In this document: piece by piece, positions 1 to 7,424 of the stretch
How positions within the stretch are numbered: position 1 is the first letter of the stretch
How the letters are laid out: each line of letters begins with the position of its first letter
IMG/VR virus record: IMGVR_UViG_3300046321_000525
Location: 1 to 20,976 of that record
Reading direction: 5' to 3' (one strand)
Source: a virus
Length of the DNA stretch: 20,976 bases
The notes under the pieces: generated by a model
The model's database searches: none
Told to the model about the DNA's origin: nothing
Seen by the model: only the letters and a program-made list of their open reading frames with translations
Position numbers and translations under genes: made by a program

Positions 1-2
1 GT

Positions 3-593
3 TACATATTTCAAAAAATAGCAAGAAACCAGGCTGTTTCTAATTGGACATCAGCCGCTACTTCTAAAGAATCAAGAGATTGGCACCGTAAGGCTGCGTC
101 TGAAATTAAAAAAGTTTCGGCGGCAAAGATCATGTCTGACAAAGATAGATTAACCAATAGAATGAATATGAATTCTATTGGTAGAATGTTTTTGTTTTTT
201 TATGATCCTAAAACAAAAGACGAACTTCCCTTTTATGACACATTTCCTTTGATATTTCCTATAGAAATGTATAAAGACGGTTTTTTAGGTATAAATTTAC
301 ATTATCTTCCTCATATTTTAAGAGCGAGACTTATGAATGCATTGTATGATACTTTAAATAACAAAAATATGAATGATACAACAAAATTAAAAGTTAGTTA
401 TAGAATTTTAAAAGGTTCTTCGAGATTTAAATTGTTTACACCTTGCATAAAAAGATATCTTTTTTCCCATGTAAGATCAAGATATTTTTATGTCAAACCT
501 GAAGAATGGGATATGGCGTTGATGCTACCTTTAGAGAGATTTAACAAAGCAACAAGGCAAAAAGTTTTTGCAGATTCGGTAAAGAAAATTTAA
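3..593 (+). CDS. Conserved T4-like phage protein of the tail gene cluster (5'-partial)
   Basis: The reading frame is open from the left edge (first whole codon at position 3) to a TAA at 591-593, so the ATG at 132 is probably internal and the true start lies outside the window. About 196 residues are visible. The part from about residue 65 onward (FYDTFPLIFPIEMYKDGF, then GINLHYLPHILRARLMNAL) resembles, from memory, a conserved uncharacterised protein of T4-like phages found among virion and baseplate genes; I cannot assign a T4 gene number. No signal peptide or membrane segment is evident. The stop shares one base with the next ATG (TAATG), so translation is probably coupled to the following tail gene. 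Function is inferred only from position: a structural or assembly role in the virion. Confidence 0.75.
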   Translation, partial: YIFQKIARNQAVSNWTSAATSKESRDWHRKAASEIKKVSAAKIMSDKDRLTNRMNMNSIGRMFLFFYDPKTKDELPFYDTFPLIFPIEMYKDGFLGINLHYLPHILRARLMNALYDTLNNKNMNDTTKLKVSYRILKGSSRFKLFTPCIKRYLFSHVRSRYFYVKPEEWDMALMLPLERFNKATRQKVFADSVKKI

Positions 594-1348
594 TGGCATC
601 AGGTTTTAACATATCAACTTTTGCCTCATCCGTTCATAAAAATGGTATTATGAGGCCATCTAAATTTTTGGTAAGAATACCATATCCACGCGGAATGGTT
701 GAACATGTTTCTCTTAAAGAAACAGCAAGGTATTTAGAATTATGGTGCGATAGTAGCAACATTCCTAGCATTGCTCTGGCTACTAACGATATTCACAGAT
801 ATGGTTATGGAAATTTAGAAAAAAAGCCGTATCTTGCATTGAATAATGACATTAATATGACATTTATATCCGATGGAAACGCCACTATTTGGACATTCTT
901 TCAACAATGGATAAGAATGATTATCAATTATGATATGAGAAATGGCATCCAAGGCGAATCAAGAAATAACGGAGTTCTTGCTGACCAAAAACCTTTTGAA
1001 CTTGCGTACAAAAATGAATACGTTTCTGATATAGAATTGATTGTGTTTAATGATCAGACAAACAAACCTTCATTGGAAATTGTGTTGAGAGAAGCATATC
1101 CTATTTTCGTAGGAGATATGCCACTAAATTGGGCAGATACCAGTTCAATTATGAGAGTTCCTGTTTCATTCACTGTTTACGATTGGTATCATAAAACACA
1201 AGAATTTAATAATAAAATAGGTTCTGATAATAAAACCTTTGAAGAGAGATTAAAAGAGCTATCAAATGGTTTGATTGATATTAAACCACAACCCCAACCT
1301 AGTAACCCGGTAGAAAACACACCTGGTGTAGAAATATATAATCAATGA
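593..1348 (+). CDS. Tail-tube-fold protein, probable tail tube or baseplate-tube junction protein (gp19/gp48/gp54-like)
   Basis: 251 residues. The N-terminal half carries MRPSKFLVRIPYPRG, then ELWCDSSNIPSIAL and GYGNLEKKPYLALNNDINMT, a layout I associate with tail-tube-fold proteins of T4-like phages. The middle (FFQQWIRMIINYDMRNG) and the segment AYPIFVGDMPLNWADTSSI fit the same family. Such proteins form or cap the inner tube of a contractile tail. The last roughly 40 residues are Pro- and Asn-rich and look disordered. The start is fixed by the TAATG overlap with the upstream stop. The next gene begins about 20 nt downstream, so this is one plus-strand tail operon. Which tube component it is (tube, initiator or cap) cannot be decided by eye. 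The length is closer to a tube or initiator protein than to T4 gp54. Confidence 0.65.
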   Translation: MASGFNISTFASSVHKNGIMRPSKFLVRIPYPRGMVEHVSLKETARYLELWCDSSNIPSIALATNDIHRYGYGNLEKKPYLALNNDINMTFISDGNATIWTFFQQWIRMIINYDMRNGIQGESRNNGVLADQKPFELAYKNEYVSDIELIVFNDQTNKPSLEIVLREAYPIFVGDMPLNWADTSSIMRVPVSFTVYDWYHKTQEFNNKIGSDNKTFEERLKELSNGLIDIKPQPQPSNPVENTPGVEIYNQ

Positions 1349-1367
1349 TTTATTGGAGCATTTAAAT

Positions 1368-2069
1368 ATGGCGTTACCTAAAATAGAACATCCCACATTC
1401 ACTTTTGAAATTCCTTCAACCAAAAAGAAAGTGAAAATTAGACCTATGCTGGTCAAAGAGGAAAAAATTCTTCTTATGGCGAAGGAAGGTGAAGATGTAA
1501 ATGAAATATTAAACGCAGTAAAACAAGTAGTTAATAATTGTATACTCGAAGAAAATTTCAATGTAGAAAAATTAGCAATATTTGATATTGAATATTTGTT
1601 TATAAAACTAAGATCTGTATCGGTTAATAATAAAACTAAAATAATCATAAAAGATGCAGAGGAAATTATTGAAGAAGAAATTGATCTTGATAAAGTTATT
1701 GTAAAATTTGATGACACAGCTAAAAATCAAATTGAAATAGAAAAAGATTTAATTTTGGTTTTAAAATATCCAGAATCTTCTTTGTTTTCTAATAAAGAAT
1801 TATTAGAAAAAGAAACGTGGAATTATGAAGATTTGACTCTTAATTGTATTGAGAAAATTTATCATAAAGACGAGGTATATACTGTTGAAAATGAAAGCAA
1901 AGAAGATTTACATGAATTTTTAGATAATATACCATTAACCCCCTTTAATCAAATAAAGGAATTTTTTGATAGATTACCTACAGTGTATTATAAAGTCGAA
2001 TATAAAAATAAAGAGGGTATAGAACGTTCTGTTGAACTTACAGCGTTAAACGATTTTTTTACGCTTTAA
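1368..2069 (+). CDS. 26: T4 gp26-like baseplate/tail assembly protein (short, unshifted product)
   Basis: 233 residues from the ATG at 1368, chosen because GGAG lies 8 nt upstream; an in-frame TTG at 1353 is a less likely start. The sequence begins MALPKIEHPTFTFEIPSTKK, followed by KIRPMLVKEEKILLMAKEG, the typical opening of the T4 gp26 baseplate family (T4_baseplate). The remainder is a mixed helical protein ending DRLPTVYYKVEY...LTALNDFFTL. In T4, gp26 takes part in assembly of the baseplate hub. The gene ends six bases after a run of seven T, and the -1 frame is open from there for another 59 codons (see the frameshift product). That matches the short/long tail-assembly-chaperone arrangement that precedes tape-measure genes in many tailed phages. 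The family call is fairly secure; the precise role is inferred. Confidence 0.8.
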   Translation: MALPKIEHPTFTFEIPSTKKKVKIRPMLVKEEKILLMAKEGEDVNEILNAVKQVVNNCILEENFNVEKLAIFDIEYLFIKLRSVSVNNKTKIIIKDAEEIIEEEIDLDKVIVKFDDTAKNQIEIEKDLILVLKYPESSLFSNKELLEKETWNYEDLTLNCIEKIYHKDEVYTVENESKEDLHEFLDNIPLTPFNQIKEFFDRLPTVYYKVEYKNKEGIERSVELTALNDFFTL

Positions 2070-2239
2070 CGTCTCATAACAGTTTAAGTAACTACTACGA
2101 GACCAATTTCTCTTTAATGCAACATCATAATTACTCATTGTCCGACATAGAAAATATGATTCCATTCGAAAGAGACATATATATAGAAATGTTAAATGCT
2201 CACCTTTCTAAATTAGAAGAAGAAAAGAAAAATGGCTGA
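1368..2239 (+). CDS. Predicted -1 frameshift fusion product of the gp26-like gene
   Basis: Reading frame 0 from 1368 to the T run at 2054-2060, then frame -1 from codon TAC (2060-2062) to a TGA at 2237-2239, gives a predicted protein of about 290 residues. The extension has 59 residues. It includes YALTSHNSLSNYYETNFSL and then SDIENMIPFERDIYIEML, ending in a charged helix LSKLEEEKKNG. The extension has protein-like composition, no internal stop, and ends 8 nt inside the next gene, so it is unlikely to be chance. The alternative is a separate 40-residue gene starting at the ATG at 2117, but no Shine-Dalgarno sequence precedes that ATG. The short and long products would together act as tail-assembly chaperones, by analogy with lambda gpG/gpGT. 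Confidence 0.65.
2054..2060 (+). promoter_or_regulatory. Programmed -1 ribosomal frameshift site (T TTT TTT)
   Basis: In the gp26-like frame the codons read gaT TTT TTT ACG CTT TAA. The seven T form an X XXY YYZ-type slippery heptamer, with the frame-0 stop only two codons downstream. Both tRNAs would re-pair perfectly after a one-base backward slip, and the -1 frame is then open for 59 codons. I did not identify a convincing downstream stem-loop or pseudoknot by eye. Confidence 0.65.
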
Positions 2240-4712
2240 TAAAGAAAAAAAAGAAGGTTTTTTTAAAAGAAATGCGAAATTTTCTGATGATGCTTATACA
2301 TCATCAGAAATGGGCTTCGGAAAAAGAGCTCTCGGAATGTTTATGAGTGAACTTGAATCAAAAACTTTAGGAAGAATTACCGGAGGTAATCTTATATCCA
2401 CACATTTAAGATCAAAGAACTCAACACCCACAAAAGAAACATCACAAGAAAAAGATATTAAAGCCATTGAAATTCGAGGAGGAGATATCACAAAAAATAT
2501 CTCAAATATGAATAGACAAGTCGTTAGTGGTTTAAATATCATCAACAAATCTTTCAATAGGAACAGCAATGCCATCAGTTCAAAAATAAGAGAAACTAAT
2601 TTAGTTTTATCTTCAATGAAAGGTTTGCAAGAAGACACAAACATATCGTTAAGAGAGATTTATGACCTTCTAAACAAACAGAGCTATTCTACAACACAAC
2701 CTTCTATTATGGGTGGAATGTCCCCCATATCTAATAAACAAAACAAAAATGGCATTCTAGAAAACATTGTGGGTAATCTATTAGGTAATATAGGAGCAGG
2801 AGTTGCAGGGGGAGCTGCAGGGGTTGGTTTATTAACTGCAGGAAAAGGCTTGGCATCAAAGGTGTGGGGTGGTGCTAAAAATTTAGCAAAAAGGGCAGGT
2901 CCTATAGGGGCAGTGTTAGGTGCCTATGGTTTGGACAAACAAACAGGAATTATATCTAATGCAACCGAAAAAATGACTGGAGGTGTGTTAAACATGAATG
3001 ACACACCTTTTGAAACATGGAAAAAACTGAATAAAAAATTTGAATCAAAAGATAAATTAAATTCTTATGACAAAGGTTTATATAATAATAAAACTGATTC
3101 TTATGGCAAAGGAATTTATTCTAATGATTCAAATTTATATGATAAAGGTATATATGGTAAAAATTTCCAATCAAAAGATAAATTAACATTTGAAAATTGG
3201 GTTCGGGAACAAAAACCATCAAATAATGTTTCAGATCAAAAAATCAAAGCTAAAGAACTCATCTTTGACGCTGATAAAATTATATTCAAAGGAATGATGC
3301 CGGGAGATAAAATATTAGGAGGAAACAATATAAACGCCGGCCAGAATGATTATTCGGGTGTCAATCCTATGGGTGATACTTCTGGTTATACAACTCCTGA
3401 AGTTTATCCAGAAGAATCTGCAACTTCGAGACAATCTAATGATGCAAGAACTATGGGTGAAGCTGCAATTCAAGCTCAAGAAAATGCATCAAAAATAAGA
3501 CCTTCAATGCCTAATAATGAAGGTATATTGCCTCAATCATTCCTTAAACATATAGATAAAAATGAAGGTGGAGGAAATTATGACACTTTGTTCGGTCACG
3601 CGCAAAACAAAGGTAAATTCAAAGGAACGAAAGTTTCTGAAATGACAATTGGGGAGGCACTTAACTTCTCCAACCCAAAAGGTGAGTATGGTCAATCAGT
3701 AAAGAGCCAAATAGGAAGGGTAGCTACTCCTATGGGTCGTTTTCAAATTGTGGGAAAAACATTAAAGAGTTCAGTAAATGAATTAGGGTTAAACACAAAT
3801 GACAAATTTGATAAAACAAACCAAGAAAAAATTGCATTGCATTTAGCTAAAAATAGAATAAACTCAGCAGGATCTATGCAAGAAAAAATCGCAGGGCTGA
3901 GAAAAGAGTGGGAAGGTTTCAAAAATGTATCAGATCAAGATCTTGCAACAATAGTTAAAGATCTTGAATCACAAAAAACAGAACCAAAAGCATTAAAAGG
4001 ACCTGATAACAACCGAGTTTCAGGTGCTGCTAAAGTTAAAGAAAGATATGGGAAAAGAAGACCTAACAAACCAGATCAAAGTATGATTTCCCTCGCGGGG
4101 GCAGCTGGAGGGGCGGCGGGTATGAAAGAAATTACATTGACTTCAGGGCAAGGTAATTGGATATCACCTAGAGGAAGAGCTAAGGGGCAAAAATCAACAA
4201 TGCATTCAACAGGATTTGCAGTCGATGCTGACGGGTTTACCTCTAAAGAACAAAGATTGAAGTATATAGAAGAGTCAGCCGCCGGAGGTGCTAATGGCAT
4301 AGGCGTGTATAACGATGGTTCTATACATTCTGATAAGAGAAAAAAACCTTCTGTTTGGTCTTGGGGCGGTGATATTACACAAAAAGAAGCAGCAGCTGCT
4401 GCGGCTAGAGGAAGAGCAAGAAGAGGTCAAATACAAAAAAATACAAATAATTCTGCAAAGATAAATGAAAAACCTTTCATCGCCCCCCCCAACCATCCGT
4501 TAATGAAAAGACCTAATATAACAAAAGGAGCAGAGCTGAATCAACGTTCATTGAAAAGCACAGTGAATCGATCTCCTTCTCCTGTTGTGCAAAATATTGT
4601 AAACAACAATAAAAAAACAGAGAGCACAGGATCATCCCAAATAGATTCGAGAAATCCTATGCCCGCTTTGGATGAATTATTTCTCAAAATGCTTGAGAAA
4701 AAGGGAATTTAA
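2232..4712 (+). CDS. Large virion protein with lysozyme-like and M15-like cell-wall hydrolase domains; candidate tape measure or hub-associated protein
   Basis: 826 residues. Residues 1-170 are polar and helical. About 175-235 is a Gly/Ala-rich hydrophobic stretch (NIGAGVAGGAAGVGLLTAG), which could insert into a membrane. Residues 278-312 hold short YDKGLY/YGKGIY repeats. From about 435 there is a lysozyme- or transglycosylase-like region: FLKHIDKNEGGGNYDTLFGH with Glu445 as candidate catalytic acid, then TPMGRFQIVGKTL. From about 630 there is an M15-type peptidase-like domain: STMHSTGFAVDAD (His658, Asp665 as metal ligands), then GIGVYNDGSIHSDKR with His699. Cutting glycan and peptide bonds would suit a protein that opens the cell wall during DNA injection. 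Its place directly after a frameshifted chaperone-like gene is where tape-measure genes sit in many phages; that role is inferred. A run of seven C at 4484-4490 lies in the coding sequence. It converges on the gp32 gene with overlapping stops. Confidence 0.7.
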   Translation: MADKEKKEGFFKRNAKFSDDAYTSSEMGFGKRALGMFMSELESKTLGRITGGNLISTHLRSKNSTPTKETSQEKDIKAIEIRGGDITKNISNMNRQVVSGLNIINKSFNRNSNAISSKIRETNLVLSSMKGLQEDTNISLREIYDLLNKQSYSTTQPSIMGGMSPISNKQNKNGILENIVGNLLGNIGAGVAGGAAGVGLLTAGKGLASKVWGGAKNLAKRAGPIGAVLGAYGLDKQTGIISNATEKMTGGVLNMNDTPFETWKKLNKKFESKDKLNSYDKGLYNNKTDSYGKGIYSNDSNLYDKGIYGKNFQSKDKLTFENWVREQKPSNNVSDQKIKAKELIFDADKIIFKGMMPGDKILGGNNINAGQNDYSGVNPMGDTSGYTTPEVYPEESATSRQSNDARTMGEAAIQAQENASKIRPSMPNNEGILPQSFLKHIDKNEGGGNYDTLFGHAQNKGKFKGTKVSEMTIGEALNFSNPKGEYGQSVKSQIGRVATPMGRFQIVGKTLKSSVNELGLNTNDKFDKTNQEKIALHLAKNRINSAGSMQEKIAGLRKEWEGFKNVSDQDLATIVKDLESQKTEPKALKGPDNNRVSGAAKVKERYGKRRPNKPDQSMISLAGAAGGAAGMKEITLTSGQGNWISPRGRAKGQKSTMHSTGFAVDADGFTSKEQRLKYIEESAAGGANGIGVYNDGSIHSDKRKKPSVWSWGGDITQKEAAAAAARGRARRGQIQKNTNNSAKINEKPFIAPPNHPLMKRPNITKGAELNQRSLKSTVNRSPSPVVQNIVNNNKKTESTGSSQIDSRNPMPALDELFLKMLEKKGI

Positions 4713-5620
4713 TCTTCTAGATCCTTTAGAAAGTTTGCAAGTTCATCATCGTCATTAGACGCAGGTGTTTCTTTCTTACTTTCTTTTGCTTCAGTTGTTT
4801 TATCATCCCATGGCGGAGTGTCCTTCACATCTTCAGCTTTCTTAGTTGCCTTAGTCGCCGTTGTTGATAAAACTCGCTCAAGCTTTGTTTTCAATTCATC
4901 ATATGTTTTAAAGTTTTTAGCATCATGAAATTCCTTCAACTTATATTGTTGAACCCAAATTTTTTCAATAGCTTCGTCTTCTTGAGCTAAAGGTGCTGGA
5001 TCAGAAAATTCTGACTTGTCATAGTTTCTGTAACCATCAACTTGGCGAATCTTCAACTTAAAATCAGCACCTTTCCAAAAATCAAAAGGATTAACCGCTT
5101 CTTCATCTTCAAATTCAGGATGCATCGATGCTTTGATCTTGTCAAATATCTTTTTACCGTATTGATATAAGAAAACTTTACCTTCATTTTCAGGTGCTGA
5201 AGAGTCTTTAATTACTAGAATATTTGAGATGTATGAGAGTCGGCGCTTTTGCTTTCTCGCTTGATCTCTTGCGGGAGATTTTTCATCTGTTGTGGAATTC
5301 CACAACACCGAATTGTATTCAGAAACAGGATCTGGATTACCGGCACCTAATGTTGTTCTTGAATTTTCAATATACCATAACCCTGTTGGCCCTTGAAATC
5401 CATGAGTGAACATTTGAATCCAAGGAACATCTTCACCGTCAACAGCGGCCAAGAATCTAATAACTGCCATTCCGTTACCTGCTTTATCAACAGTAGGTTT
5501 CCAGAAACGTTTGTCTTCGTCAGAATTTCCTTGGGGATTATTTATTTTTTCCAATTCCTTTGAAATATTATCCAAAAGGGCTTGGCTATTTTTCTTTAAA
5601 GCTGAAAAGCTAGTATTCAT
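4709..5620 (-). CDS. 32: Single-stranded DNA-binding protein, T4 gp32 homologue
   Basis: 303 residues, close to T4 gp32 (301). The core matches gp32: GLWYIENS, then RRLSYISNILVIKDSSAPEN, EGKVFLYQYGKKIFDKI and FWKGADFKLKIRQVDGYRNY. The basic N-terminus (MNTSFSALKKNSQALLDNIS) fits the cooperativity (B) domain. The acidic C-terminus (DDDELANFLKDLED) fits the tail that recruits replication proteins. The protein coats ssDNA in replication, recombination and repair. There is no cysteine anywhere: the positions of the three zinc-binding cysteines of T4 gp32 read Ser, Asp and Ser, while His73 remains, so zinc binding is probably lost. CGGAG lies 8 nt before the ATG. The 74-nt AT-rich leader separates it from gp59, as in T4, where gp32 has its own promoters; a TTGAAC with a loose AT-rich -10 is present, but I could not fix a promoter. 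Confidence 0.95.
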   Translation of the reverse strand: MNTSFSALKKNSQALLDNISKELEKINNPQGNSDEDKRFWKPTVDKAGNGMAVIRFLAAVDGEDVPWIQMFTHGFQGPTGLWYIENSRTTLGAGNPDPVSEYNSVLWNSTTDEKSPARDQARKQKRRLSYISNILVIKDSSAPENEGKVFLYQYGKKIFDKIKASMHPEFEDEEAVNPFDFWKGADFKLKIRQVDGYRNYDKSEFSDPAPLAQEDEAIEKIWVQQYKLKEFHDAKNFKTYDELKTKLERVLSTTATKATKKAEDVKDTPPWDDKTTEAKESKKETPASNDDDELANFLKDLED

Positions 5621-5694
5621 TTATGTACTCCGTATATGTTTTTGTATGTTTTATATTGTTTATAACATAATATAGAGTTTGATTTTTGTTCAAA

Positions 5695-6282
5695 CTATTC
5701 ACAGGTATTTATCATAATCTGATACTTAATTATCTCAAGAGCTTTTGATTTATCATAGTTCATAAAGGGTAAATATTTTCTGATTTTTAATTCAAAATCC
5801 CCCCACACAAAATGACCACCAAATTTAACTGAATATCTATCCATTAGATTCAGTTCGCTCAATAGAATTATTGTAGATTCTAAAGACAAATGTTTACCTA
5901 AACATAAATTTATAATGTTAGGTAAGTTATTATTTTCTATTTTTAATTCTTTTTTCAGATTAAGATTAATTATATCATCTTTGAAATGATATAACAAGGC
6001 ATTATTTCTTTTTGCCCAATTTTTATATATTTTTTCACTCTCTTCATCATACACAAGAGATCCTATCCAAATCTTTTCTTTAATCAACATATTAGATATT
6101 AGAAACCCTTTAGGGTCTATATGTTTAGAAAGTTTTAGAAAAAAAATCTTATCTTTTCTTGTGTTAAAGGATTTCAAGGAAAGACCTTTTGTCTTTCCTT
6201 GATATTTAAAGAAATCATATTTTGCAGAGGAAAAATGAAATTTCAACGCCATGAATAATTGATATGATTCAAATGCTGTCAT
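5695..6282 (-). CDS. 59: Replicative helicase loader, T4 gp59 homologue
   Basis: 195 residues (T4 gp59 has 217). N-terminal region YDFFKYQGKT...NTRKDKIFFLKLSKHI, then FLISNMLIKEKIWIGSLV, corresponds to the T4 segments YDVIKYNW, RRDKYFFQKLSEKY and LIFISNLVANQDAWIG. A C-terminal all-helical half follows, with DRYSVKFGGHFVWGDFELKI. gp59 loads the gp41 helicase onto gp32-coated forked DNA. Gene order 33-59-32 is as in T4. The ATG at 6282 shares one base with the gp33 stop (TAATG), so translation is coupled. The protein is somewhat shorter than in T4 but has no obvious missing domain. Confidence 0.9.
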   Translation of the reverse strand: MTAFESYQLFMALKFHFSSAKYDFFKYQGKTKGLSLKSFNTRKDKIFFLKLSKHIDPKGFLISNMLIKEKIWIGSLVYDEESEKIYKNWAKRNNALLYHFKDDIINLNLKKELKIENNNLPNIINLCLGKHLSLESTIILLSELNLMDRYSVKFGGHFVWGDFELKIRKYLPFMNYDKSKALEIIKYQIMINTCE

Positions 6283-6506
6283 TATATTGGTAATCTAGAA
6301 ATTTTCTTTAGAAAATTTAAATCTTCTGCTTCTTCTTCAATCTTTGCTTTAAGTGCAATTGATTTTTTAATAAGAATTCCTATGTTTTCTATTTCATAAT
6401 TCTTTTTTTCACACCAAAGAATTACAGCTTCAATATAGGTTAGGTTATTATTAACTACATATTCTTCGATTTCTTTAAAGAAATCGGGAGGTGTTTGTAA
6501 AGCCAT
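6282..6506 (-). CDS. 33: Late-transcription co-activator, T4 gp33 homologue
   Basis: 74 residues, against 112 in T4. The segment FFKEIEEYVVNNNLTYIEAV followed by ILWCEKKNYEIENIGILIKK aligns by eye with T4 gp33 (MVEEFGMSYLEATTAFLEEN and onward). In T4, gp33 binds the RNA polymerase beta-subunit flap and links the polymerase to the sliding clamp at late promoters. The C-terminal extension that carries the T4 clamp-binding tail is short here (NFLKKISRLPI). Whether a clamp-binding motif persists is uncertain. The start is set by a TAATG overlap with the upstream small gene. Its position immediately before gp59, as in T4, strongly supports the call despite its small size. Confidence 0.8.
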   Translation of the reverse strand: MALQTPPDFFKEIEEYVVNNNLTYIEAVILWCEKKNYEIENIGILIKKSIALKAKIEEEAEDLNFLKKISRLPI

Positions 6507-6724
6507 TATAATGTTTTAATAAAAAATGATTGTTTCGGAGTTACAGAGAAGTTATAATCCATAACTTCTTTTGTGTCTCTATATGACTTAATGTTGATTT
6601 CTTTAACATTATCAGGAACTACATATTTGAAGGAGTTTCCCGCTGCTGCAGGAAGAGAAGCGGCTGATGCCAATCCTCCGATTAAAAATGCAGGCATTTT
6701 TTTAAATAAATTTCTTCTATTCAT
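6506..6724 (-). CDS. Small exported protein with twin-arginine signal peptide
   Basis: 72 residues from the ATG at 6724, which overlaps the upstream stop (TGATG); an in-frame ATG three codons upstream at 6733 is less likely because AAGGA would sit only 2 nt from it. The first 29 residues form a signal peptide: MNRRNLFKKMPAFLIGGLAS with the RRNLFK twin-arginine motif, a hydrophobic core and an AxA-type cleavage site near LPAAAG. The mature part is about 43 residues, with no cysteine, ending in QSFFIKTL. I recognise no family. It sits inside the gp33-gp59 operon, where an exported protein is unexpected. It could alter the host envelope or be an anti-superinfection or lysis-timing factor, but that is speculation. 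Confidence 0.7.
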   Translation of the reverse strand: MNRRNLFKKMPAFLIGGLASAASLPAAAGNSFKYVVPDNVKEINIKSYRDTKEVMDYNFSVTPKQSFFIKTL

Positions 6725-7371
6725 CAATCCCATAGTCCTTCATAATATTTTCCAAACAATATAAATCCGTTAGTTTTTCTTTTTTGATATGCATCAAAAC
6801 CAACTCTATCAAAAACATAAGTTGATTCAGGCTTTTTTTTCATTTCAAAATATTTACCATCATCTATAGGTTCAAAATCATACAACAATTCACCTGTATG
6901 AAATTTATCTTCATACGAATCATTACATTTTACCTCAAAGGCCCATATCATTTCATTCAAAACATAATCCCAACGAGCATGAAGTTTTTCTTCTTTTTTT
7001 TCTGCATTATCAATGTCGTTATCTCGCAGTTCTTCAGGTACATCACTTTCTTCTACATAAGGAGAACCTTGTTTCTGCGTTTTTAACTTCTTTAACACAG
7101 GAAGAATGATCATAGCCAAGGTATGATCAGCACCCCATACGTCATAATTATCTATTTGGATTTCAACTTCTTGTTTTCTATATTGACACCAATTAAAAAA
7201 ATCTACTACTTTGATTTTTTTAAAAAAATCAAACACAGCTTCACCTGTAGTTGTAAGATGATATTGTTTTATTTTATTATATTTTTCGACTTCACCCAAA
7301 AAAGGCAATCTTGCTAAAATATCATATACTATATTTCTATATAAAGGCGGTGGTCCTATAAAAACTTTCAT
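6724..7371 (-). CDS. Conserved phage protein of unknown function
   Basis: 215 residues. It contains VDFFNWCQYRKQEVEIQIDN, then YDVWGADHTLAMIILPVLKK, GSPYVEESDVPEELR, WDYVLNEMIWAFE and a C-terminus RKTNGFILFGKYYEGLWD. From memory this pattern belongs to a conserved uncharacterised family widespread in T4-like phages; the C-terminal YYEGLWD and DHTLAxIILP segments are the most characteristic. No catalytic motif is evident. It is the first gene of the gp33-gp59 operon and lies just downstream of the tmRNA gene, so it may depend on read-through from the tmRNA promoter. GGAG lies about 8 nt before the ATG. Confidence 0.75.
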   Translation of the reverse strand: MKVFIGPPPLYRNIVYDILARLPFLGEVEKYNKIKQYHLTTTGEAVFDFFKKIKVVDFFNWCQYRKQEVEIQIDNYDVWGADHTLAMIILPVLKKLKTQKQGSPYVEESDVPEELRDNDIDNAEKKEEKLHARWDYVLNEMIWAFEVKCNDSYEDKFHTGELLYDFEPIDDGKYFEMKKKPESTYVFDRVGFDAYQKRKTNGFILFGKYYEGLWD

Positions 7372-7394
7372 ATCAATTCTCCAAATGAAAATAA

Positions 7395-7421
7395 CGGTTT
7401 ATTCTGTTTCCAAGAAAACCG
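7395..7421 (-). terminator. Terminator-like hairpin after the tmRNA
   Basis: On the minus strand CGGTTT (7421-7416) pairs with AAACCG (7400-7395), with TCT/AGA continuing the stem with small bulges. It is followed by TTATTTTC. The T tract is interrupted, so termination may be partial, which would let the tmRNA promoter also feed the downstream operon. It could alternatively be a processing element at the 3' end of the tmRNA coding piece. Confidence 0.5.
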
Positions 7422-7424
7422 CCA

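Noticed and set aside
1262-1717. 151-codon minus-strand reading frame opposite the gp26-like gene
   Set aside because: Ser/Ile/Phe-rich low-complexity translation typical of the complement of a Lys/Glu-rich gene; no ribosome site; the plus-strand gene is well supported.
2117-2239. Separate 40-residue gene between gp26 and the 826-residue gene
   Set aside because: No ribosome site before the ATG at 2117, and the frame is open back to the slippery T run, so the frameshift fusion is preferred.
5621-5694. Promoter and regulatory pseudoknot ahead of the gp32 gene
   Set aside because: The leader is AT-rich with a TTGAAC, but no -10 at proper spacing and no clear pseudoknot could be drawn; left unannotated.
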